From NCBI GenBank assembly GCA_002573585.1, contig PDNB01000111.1:40220-104219 (forward strand): a stretch of DNA of 64,000 nucleotides, read 5' to 3'. This DNA is from Helicocarpus griseus UAMH5409. Lineage: Eukaryota > Ascomycota > Eurotiomycetes > Onygenales > Ajellomycetaceae. Positions within the stretch are counted from its first letter, which is position 1. The number at the start of each line of letters is the position of its first letter. The notes beneath the pieces were generated by a model. That model was not told where the DNA came from. It did no database searches and saw only the letters and a program-made list of their open reading frames with translations. Positions 57,617-64,000 of the stretch are shown in pieces. A program made the translations under genes and the position numbers.

Positions 57617-58154
57617 TCATTCGGGCCACGACAGGCCCGAGGTAGCCATAACCTCTTGAATAACAAAATAATTGCAGCCGCTGTCAAGAAAGACAGCTCC
57701 GATAATGGCTTCCATCGTGGTCGCCATGACCCCTTTGGGCACAAATTGTGTATGAAGTGGATGTGTACAAATGTAACGATCCAGGCCCGTAATGTAGCCT
57801 TGCTCTGCAAGATGGGCATTGCTTGCTTGAAATGAAATAAATTTACTGATAACACCTGTTGACAACAAGAGAATTAGCTCATTTAAAGCGGGATTCTTGT
57901 CACCACATAGTACTGGTATGCATTAACAGTGTACGGCTCTTTTTTATACCTCTGCTGTTTGCAAACCCTTCCATGACAAGAACCGGCTTGAGAACTGCAT
58001 CGCCTAGAAGAGCGAGTTTTTTGTTTCCGTCAGTACTGGCAAATCCTGCTGCTTGAAGCGCTTCACGAAGCAGGGCGCGGTCATGAAATTTGAAGCCGAT
58101 GATATCTTTGACCGCTTGGATGCTATCGTCTGTGGGTAAGAGAACACCTGCCAT
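57617..58154 (-). CDS. Small RNase III-domain protein, probably inactive
   Basis: Two exons, 58154-57950 and 57855-57617, give 147 residues covering one RNase III domain and no dsRNA-binding domain. The first exon has IGFKFHDRALLREALQAAG and the signature region NKKLALLGDAVL; the second has ATTMEAIIGAVFLDSGC. In active enzymes these read as NERLEFLGDAVL and ADxxEA, so the first catalytic Glu is Ala and the third acidic residue (Asp) is Thr, while one Asp and one Glu remain. A structural role, as in RNase III-like mitochondrial ribosomal proteins, is more likely than cleavage. The role is unknown. It lies between the AspRS-DUF2156 gene and the hydrolase. Confidence 0.8.
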
Positions 58155-58656
58155 GATCAGGGGGATAGACGGAAATAGTTAGAAACTTAGGATGATTTTA
58201 ATGACTGAAATACTTTATGGCAATGAAATATAGACAAAGAAGATGATATTTGCTGTTGAAAGATAGTTGTTCCAGAAGAAGCGGGGTCGAAGAAGGTTTG
58301 AATAAAAGTTAAAAATAACGGTTGAAGCGGGGGCGGCCCGTGCCCATTTATCCTAAACTAGAACAGGACTAGCTTGCTTGTCTGCCAAGAAATTCCCAGC
58401 GGAGGAATATTCCGGAAAGCTGTAAACCTGTCGGCAAGCCGTATGATGCAATCCCGCTCCGCTCGCCAAGCCATCCAACTATAACCGGGTCAGGTCTATA
58501 ACTTCAAGGCCATATAGCCCACAAGCTCTTCTCCAGAAGATCTAGCAAGCTGAGCATACCATTCACTTCAAAGCCCAGCACGGATATCTCATCGAGAAGC
58601 TCTTCCGCTCTTCCGCTCTTCCGCTCTTTGCTATTTCACCAAAAACCTCAAAAGCC
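58155..58656. promoter_or_regulatory. Divergent promoter region (RNase III-like / hydrolase)
   Basis: The two genes start outward from this 502-bp gap. Just before the hydrolase start there is a threefold CTCTTCCG repeat (about 58600-58627), giving a pyrimidine-rich leader as is common near fungal start sites. Confidence 0.5.
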
Positions 58657-59868
58657 ATGACCCCCTCCAAATCCCCGACCCGCAATGCCCGCCGCCAACA
58701 ACACAGCCGCTTCTGGCTGCGCGTCCAAGCCATCACCTTCCGAATCCTCATGAAAATCGGCATGATCCTACACGGCTATCCCTTCCCTCGCCCACCCATC
58801 CCCTGCTTCACCCGTGCCATTCGACCCTCGGCCCCAACCACCACCACCCCATCCAAATCCCGCCCTCCTTCCTCCATATGCTCCTCCAACAACATAACCC
58901 TTCACTTTTACACCCCCCTCGACTACCAACGCAACAGCCCCTCGGGCAAAACCTGGCCCGTCGTCGTAAACTTCCACGGCGGCGGCTTCACAATCGGCAG
59001 CGCAACAGACGACAGCCGCTGGGCACGCATGACCGTGCAATCCACACAAGCCGTCTTCGTCAGCGTCGACTACCGCCTGGCGCCCGAACACCCCTTCCCC
59101 GCCGCCGTCGACGACGGCGTCGACGCCCTCCTCTACCTAGACGCCAACGCCTCCGAACTCTCCCTCGACATGCGCCGGCTAAGTCTAACGGGATTTTCCG
59201 CAGGCGGGAATCTAGCCATCGCCGTCCCACTCCGACTCCACTACCGCGCCACAGCCGCCTCCCTCCCCGCGCCAGCAAGCGAAAGCAGCGACGGCTCTGC
59301 AAATTCAAATCAACTCCTACTACGCCCACAGCAACCCCAACCCCAACCTCAATCGCAATCGCAATCCCGATCCCAATCCCGATCCTCCCAACCAGTCCCG
59401 GCCGCCGCCGCCGCCTCCTCCAAAATCCAACCCCTAAGCATCTTCGCCTGGTACCCCGTCCTCGACTTCCTCACCACGCGCGAAATCCGACGCTCGCGCT
59501 CCAAAAACCCAGACAAGGGCCTGCCGGGCTTCCTAACCACTCTCTTCGACGAGTCCTACGTACCCCACGAATCCGATCGCGCCTCGCCCTTCGCCTCCCC
59601 GCTGCGCGCGACAAATGCCATGCTGACCCAGGCGCTGCCGGCGGATATATTCCTGTACGTGTGCGAGTGGGATATGTTACTGGAGGAAGGGTTGGAGTTT
59701 GCGCAGCGGTGCGAAGGGGTGGGGAAGCGGGTGCGGTCGATGGTGGTGGAAGGGAGGCGGCACGCGTGGGATAAGAGTGTGAATCCGTTGCGGGATCAGG
59801 GGGCTGTGGATGTTTTGTATGAGGCGGCGTGTCAGGAGATGAGGGGGATTTTTGAGAAGGGGGGTTAG
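58657..59868 (+). CDS. Alpha/beta hydrolase (HSL-type), candidate ErdH
   Basis: An intronless gene of 403 codons. The N-terminus has a hydrophobic segment at about residues 20-40 that may anchor it in a membrane. The hydrolase fold follows: oxyanion HGGG (107-110), VDYRLAPEHPFPAAVDD, nucleophile elbow GFSAGG with Ser181, Asp339 in CEWDMLLEEG and His369 in RRHAWD, so the triad is complete. This is the HSL (abhydrolase_3) arrangement, which cleaves lipid or small esters. Residues 224-255 are a Gln/Pro/Ser/Arg low-complexity insert, encoded by a CAATCG-like hexamer run, that interrupts the cap side. Position 4 kb from the AspRS-DUF2156 gene suggests it might hydrolyse ergosteryl-aspartate, as the known ErdH does; this is a hypothesis. 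Confidence 0.85.
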   Translation: MTPSKSPTRNARRQQHSRFWLRVQAITFRILMKIGMILHGYPFPRPPIPCFTRAIRPSAPTTTTPSKSRPPSSICSSNNITLHFYTPLDYQRNSPSGKTWPVVVNFHGGGFTIGSATDDSRWARMTVQSTQAVFVSVDYRLAPEHPFPAAVDDGVDALLYLDANASELSLDMRRLSLTGFSAGGNLAIAVPLRLHYRATAASLPAPASESSDGSANSNQLLLRPQQPQPQPQSQSQSRSQSRSSQPVPAAAAASSKIQPLSIFAWYPVLDFLTTREIRRSRSKNPDKGLPGFLTTLFDESYVPHESDRASPFASPLRATNAMLTQALPADIFLYVCEWDMLLEEGLEFAQRCEGVGKRVRSMVVEGRRHAWDKSVNPLRDQGAVDVLYEAACQEMRGIFEKGG

Positions 59869-60688
59869 ATTAGATAAAATGAATACCTCACTGCGGAGGT
59901 GGGGGGTGGATTGAATGGGGTTTCGGTTTGGGATGTCTTCTGTAAAAAAAAAAAAATTTCTTTTCTGGGCGGTATCCTTTGCTTTTTTTTCTCTTTCGGG
60001 GTGAGGCGCATGTATGCTTTAAATATACCATTGACTGTTCATGTAAATTATACAAAGTGCTCGAGTTAATAGGAGGGGCAGGCACGGATTATAACAGGAC
60101 ATAGAAACATAACCCTTTGATAAAAACTATTCAATATTTCCATTCAATTCTTCATTGTACCTATCTGCAACTGCATCACATCCCAAATACCCTATGTCTT
60201 TCTAAACCTAACATACATACAAGGGATGCAGCATATCCCCGCCCACAAATCGACCTCCAGATTTTCACAAGGCGCCTTTTCGATCTCGCTGCCTTTCTTT
60301 CCCCTTCCGTCACCAGCCACCCTTTTTTTTTGGCTCTCTTAAAGCAAGCCACAAAGAAATGGGGGAATATACAGTCGTTAAAAACAGAGCAAGAAAACAT
60401 GACCATAAAAAGGAAATCAGAATAGATGCGAAACAAAGAAAACGCTAAACATAACAGCAGCAAATGAAAAAGAGATGGCAAACAAAACATAAAAGGAAGA
60501 AAAAAGCAAGATAGCATATGGCTCCGAAACCCCAAACTACCTGATAAAAACCGTCCCATGCATCCCTCATATTCTTCTTTTCCCATCCAACGATATGCAC
60601 AAGTGGAATAAATCTTCACCCAAATAAAAAAAATGGCAAGATCTTCAAAGCGCTCTTGCTAAAGATCTCAAAAGAAAAAATCTCCTTC
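59869..60688. other. Convergent 3' intergenic region
   Basis: Space between the ends of the hydrolase and RRN3 genes, with A-rich runs at 59943 and T-rich at 60325. The frames present are low-complexity and unsupported. Confidence 0.5.
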
Positions 60689-63005
60689 TCAATCCTCATC
60701 ATTCCCCGTCTCATCCCCACTCTCACCATCATAATCATCCCCCTCCCCCCCAACCCTCTCACTCCCATCCGTCTCATCCCCGCTCTCCTCATCATCTTCC
60801 TCATCCCGATCATCCACACCAGGAATCCCCCTCCACTCCAAATAATCATCCTCAATCCACCTCCGACTCCTCGGCAAATGATACGGATCAAACGGAAAAT
60901 ACGCATCCAGCTGCGGTCCCATACCATCATCCGCCTTGGTCTCGCGCTCCACATGGCCAAACCGCGACTCCATCGCCAGCGCCGTCAAGCTGCGAAACGA
61001 GGAGATGCGCAGCCGCTTGTTGGTCTCGATGAGCGTATAGACGTACATGAGATTCAGATGGTGGGTTAGGCGGGCGAATTCGGAGACAATGGCCGGCGAG
61101 CAGATCTTTAACGGGTTGAGTTTGCAGTAGATGGTGCGCATGAGGGCGTCTTTGATCTGGGGTGGGAAACGGGCTTCGTCGAGGTCCAGGGCGTCGAGGT
61201 CAATGTCGCTGTCGGCTTCGAGTGCGGCGGTGGTGAGGTCGCGCCAACGGAAACAGAAGATGTACAGGAGGGCTTGGGCGGTGGAGTAGAAGGGGCCGTA
61301 GCGTTTGAGGTCTGGACCGCGGCAGTTTGGTTCGTACTCGGCCTGCATGGTCTTGAGATGGGTGCCGAGCAGGTCGAAGACGTCGCGGACGACGTCGCTG
61401 GTGACGTGGGACCCGCGGGCGACGAAGCTGGCGAGGTAGGCGGCGGCGTATTGGCGGATGACGGTTGGTTGGGATTTGGAGAAAATGATTTGCACGCAGG
61501 TGGTGGCGAAGCGGTCGATGAAGATTGGGGAGGATTGGGTATAGTGGAAAAGGAGGAATTGGGTATGGCGGGAACGGTATGTGGGGAGGATGATGGTTTG
61601 GAAGTGGGAAAGCAGGAGGTCGTTGGCAGTTTCCTTTTCGTCAACGGTGCCACTGGTGAAAGGTAAAGAGTAGTATTCAAACAGAATGTCGATCATGTAG
61701 TCAATCTTCTGCTTGGTCTCTGTGCGCTGTTTGGCTCGTTGGGTTTCGATATCGGTCATATCGTCTTCGTCGCTATCCGAATCCGCATCTGAGTCGTCTG
61801 CGTCTTCGTCGCTTAGCGCGATGGCCTCTGGAGAAGACATGGCAGGTGCATTATCATCTTCTATATCCTCGTCCGCATCCTCAAGATCCACTTGAAATTG
61901 AACGTCAATCTTGACGAGCTTTTCCGTGATCAGGGCAAGAATATCCGAGCGCAGCTCAGGGGCGTAGTCGATGACTTTGATGATGTTCCGCGTATAAACG
62001 ATATGTGCCTTGGCGGTGTCTGTGTCGTGAGGGAAATTGGACGCAAGCAGAGGAGACAAGGCGCCGCTTCCGGCCGGAATAAGCTGGACGATATATCTGA
62101 TGGCCATGTGAACTCGAGCGTAAATCTCAGACGGATACACGACAGGGTAACCGGGAAGTTTTCCAGTGCGAGGACCAACTATTGACATATGTTAGCCATT
62201 TCCGCCTTTCTCGAAGAGGGAGGGAAAAAGCAAAGGGTAACTCACCCTGCCTCAACCCATGAACCAGCATTTTCAAGACAGTGTTCAGATACCCACCCCT
62301 GGCTGCTGCCAGGGTACCCAAAAATCTCACAAACAGCTTCACATATGCCTCATCCCTCCCAAGCCATTCGCTGTTCAACACTGCATGGACGAGTCCACTA
62401 CAGCTCCCATCCAACGCAGATACATTGGAAAACAAACCCAGCAAATGATTCTTCAACGACGTCGGTGACGGCAAGTCATAAACAGACGATCCATCATCCT
62501 CCAGCTCCTTGGGATCCGCCGTAAACACCTCCTTAACACGGTCATACGCCTCGCTGTCGCCCGTCAGATGCCTCTGGATAGCCCGTCGAACTTCCTCGCG
62601 CACCATCGCCGTGCTCTTCTCCGCACCGCCATTTTCCAGCTTCTGCTGTTTATTGTTATCCTGCAGATCCATCTCGAACTTGACACGGGGCCGTTTCTTC
62701 ACGGGAGAGGGGCTGGTGAAGGAGCTTGCACCGTCATCGGACGAAGCGGCCATGTCTGAACTGGCGGGCGACGACATGTTTATCTCGACGGCCTTGCGCT
62801 TCTGGCCGATGATGCTTGCAGTGGGGGTTGTTGGCTTGAGGATGGATTTTGAGGGTTTCAATCTGGAATGAGGGGTTGCTATGCCTCGTGGGTTTGCGGC
62901 GGCGGTTTTGGACGGCATGGGTGTCGGCCCCAGTAGGACGGGGATGGCGGCAACCATTTCAGCAATCGCTGTCGTCTCGAGTTTTCGTTTTGGTCTATTA
63001 CCCAT
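60689..63005 (-). CDS. RRN3: RNA polymerase I transcription initiation factor RRN3
   Basis: Two exons, 63005-62246 and 62178-60689, give 749 residues; the intron (GTGAGT...AATAG) joins LRQ to VGPRTGKLPG. The N-terminal 170 residues are disordered. The HEAT-like RRN3 core follows: YDLPSPTSLKNHLLGLFSNVSALDG, the central KIDYMIDILFEYY, HFQTIILPTYRSRHTQFLLFHYTQ, and ATTCVQIIFSKSQPTVIRQYAAAYLASFVARG. An acidic loop of Asp/Glu/Ser (DEDADDSDADSDSDEDD) splits the core, as in other fungi. The end is FDPYHLPRSRRWIEDDYLEWRGI plus an acidic tail. RRN3/TIF-IA bridges Pol I to the rDNA promoter. The frame stays open 95 codons upstream of 63005 without family likeness, so the Met at 63005 is preferred. Confidence 0.93.
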
Positions 63006-64000
63006 TCGTATTCTTCTCCAATTCAGATTACCTTGGTCGATGAGCCCGCTGATTGATTGCGTCTGGATAGGGCTGTAGCTCGTCGCAGCGAGGTCAGGCC
63101 AGGATGAAGTCGGATGGTTTGGGGAAAACGGACGAAAAGCATTCACGGCCAGAAGCCAAGTCAGCACTTCTCCCCCGCCACCGTATTCCGAAGTTGCGTC
63201 ACTTCGTATATCGATGGCTGGATAACGGTCGAGTGAATAAAGGGTGTGTATAGCAGGGCGAGTTCGGCGGTTCGAGAAAGGCAACAACACGAAACTCGGT
63301 CTTCGGCCCGCTCAGAGAGCACTGGCTATGCAATACGTATATGAACTTAGATCGATGATGAAGAGAATATATTTTTCAATTCACACGGTAGGGACAGGCT
63401 ATTCCGGCAGATGATACGATATGATATGATGGTAGGTATGTATCAAGGTATTATTTTCGCCTTATCCACTCTCCAGTTCCGCAGGTGAGATGATAATTGG
63501 GAGGACATGAAGTGCGTTCTTCCTTTTCTCCGTTAAATGGCAACGGCAACAACAAAGTAAATAGTGTTCAAATGTCAGAGATGGGAGAGGGGAGATGCGG
63601 TGCCGTCGTCGACAACGTGAATTGTCGCGTGGTGAGGAAGAGGGAAGTTTGGATGGTTTGATGGGGGAGGAACTTGAAGATGAGAAAAAAAAATTGGCGG
63701 GTCCCACAACACGAAGGCGGTGAGCGCGGCAGAGCTGCCTAGGATCGCGGGGAAAAAGAGTCAGCTCCGAGTTTAATAATATAATGTTGTTTTTTATAAC
63801 TAATTATAATAATTATTATTATTATTATGATGGTTTGACTCCCTTTATTTCCTCCATCTTTTTCAATACATATTTTATAAGGTCAACATCGGATCCATGG
63901 ACCACATCACGTAAATCACATGACATCATTGGAGCTGGTTAACGTAATCACCCACTCAACGACCACTCCCAGCCAACGACCACCCTTTTTTCTCCGCAAC
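63006..64000. other. Upstream region of RRN3; no other gene recognised
   Basis: Contains the RRN3 leader, a GATAC/GATATGAT direct repeat near 63413-63432, and an ATT microsatellite at about 63805-63828. No supported gene on either strand to the window end. Confidence 0.45.
63801..63829. repeat. ATT microsatellite
   Basis: An imperfect AATT/ATT run of about 28 bp. Confidence 0.8.

Noticed and set aside
58878..59774. 298-codon alternative frame within the hydrolase
   Set aside because: Arg/Pro-rich shadow frame caused by high GC codon use of the real gene.
61108..61680. 190-codon alternative frame within RRN3
   Set aside because: Ser/Thr/Pro-rich shadow of the RRN3 coding strand.

Overview
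The window is nuclear DNA of a filamentous ascomycete. Genes are split by short introns (about 50-190 bp) with GTAAGT/GTATGT-type donors, CTAAC/CTAAT branch points and CAG/TAG acceptors. The gene set (SAT4/rhodopsin-like membrane protein, DUF3712, Nif1/Dsf2, FAR-17a/AIG1, DUF1776 and a DUF2156-fused AspRS) points to Pezizomycotina, most likely Eurotiomycetes and perhaps Onygenales. The order is an inference; no marker was compared. Exon coordinates are manual splice predictions from reading frame, consensus sites and remembered family patterns.

Left part (1-27 kb): a short-chain dehydrogenase, a SAT4/rhodopsin-like membrane protein, a type I Baeyer-Villiger monooxygenase, the mRNA 3'-end factor Yth1/CPSF30, a hemerythrin-like HHE protein, a GH18 chitinase with an altered catalytic motif, a membrane-anchored DUF3712 protein, then 4.7 kb without a recognisable gene, and a Nif1/Dsf2-type Sel1-repeat cell-cycle protein.

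Middle part (27.7-35.5 kb): a stretch of decayed genes. It holds a fructosamine-3-kinase-like gene (frameshift plus stop), a fragment of an MFS transporter, a SnoaL-like gene (stop plus apparent 4-bp tandem duplication), unrecognised broken frames, and an aminoglycoside-phosphotransferase-like gene with several frameshifts. None appears intact. Their original functions (small-molecule kinases, transporter, SnoaL enzyme) would suit an old accessory or secondary-metabolism locus, but that is inference.

Right part (36.9-63 kb): mostly conserved housekeeping genes. In order: a FAR-17a/AIG1 membrane protein, a membrane/F-box/Cys-rich protein broken by one base in a homopolymer, a DUF1776 SDR-like membrane protein, the Wss1 DNA-protein crosslink protease, Dip2/Utp12 of the SSU processome, Arp2/3 subunit ARPC2, and an AspRS-DUF2156 fusion. 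These are followed by a degenerate RNase III-domain protein, an alpha/beta hydrolase, and the Pol I factor RRN3. The fusion matches ergosteryl-3-beta-O-L-aspartate synthase (ErdS), which uses Asp-tRNA to aspartylate ergosterol. The hydrolase 4 kb away is a candidate for the opposing hydrolase ErdH. This pair is the most interesting system in the window.
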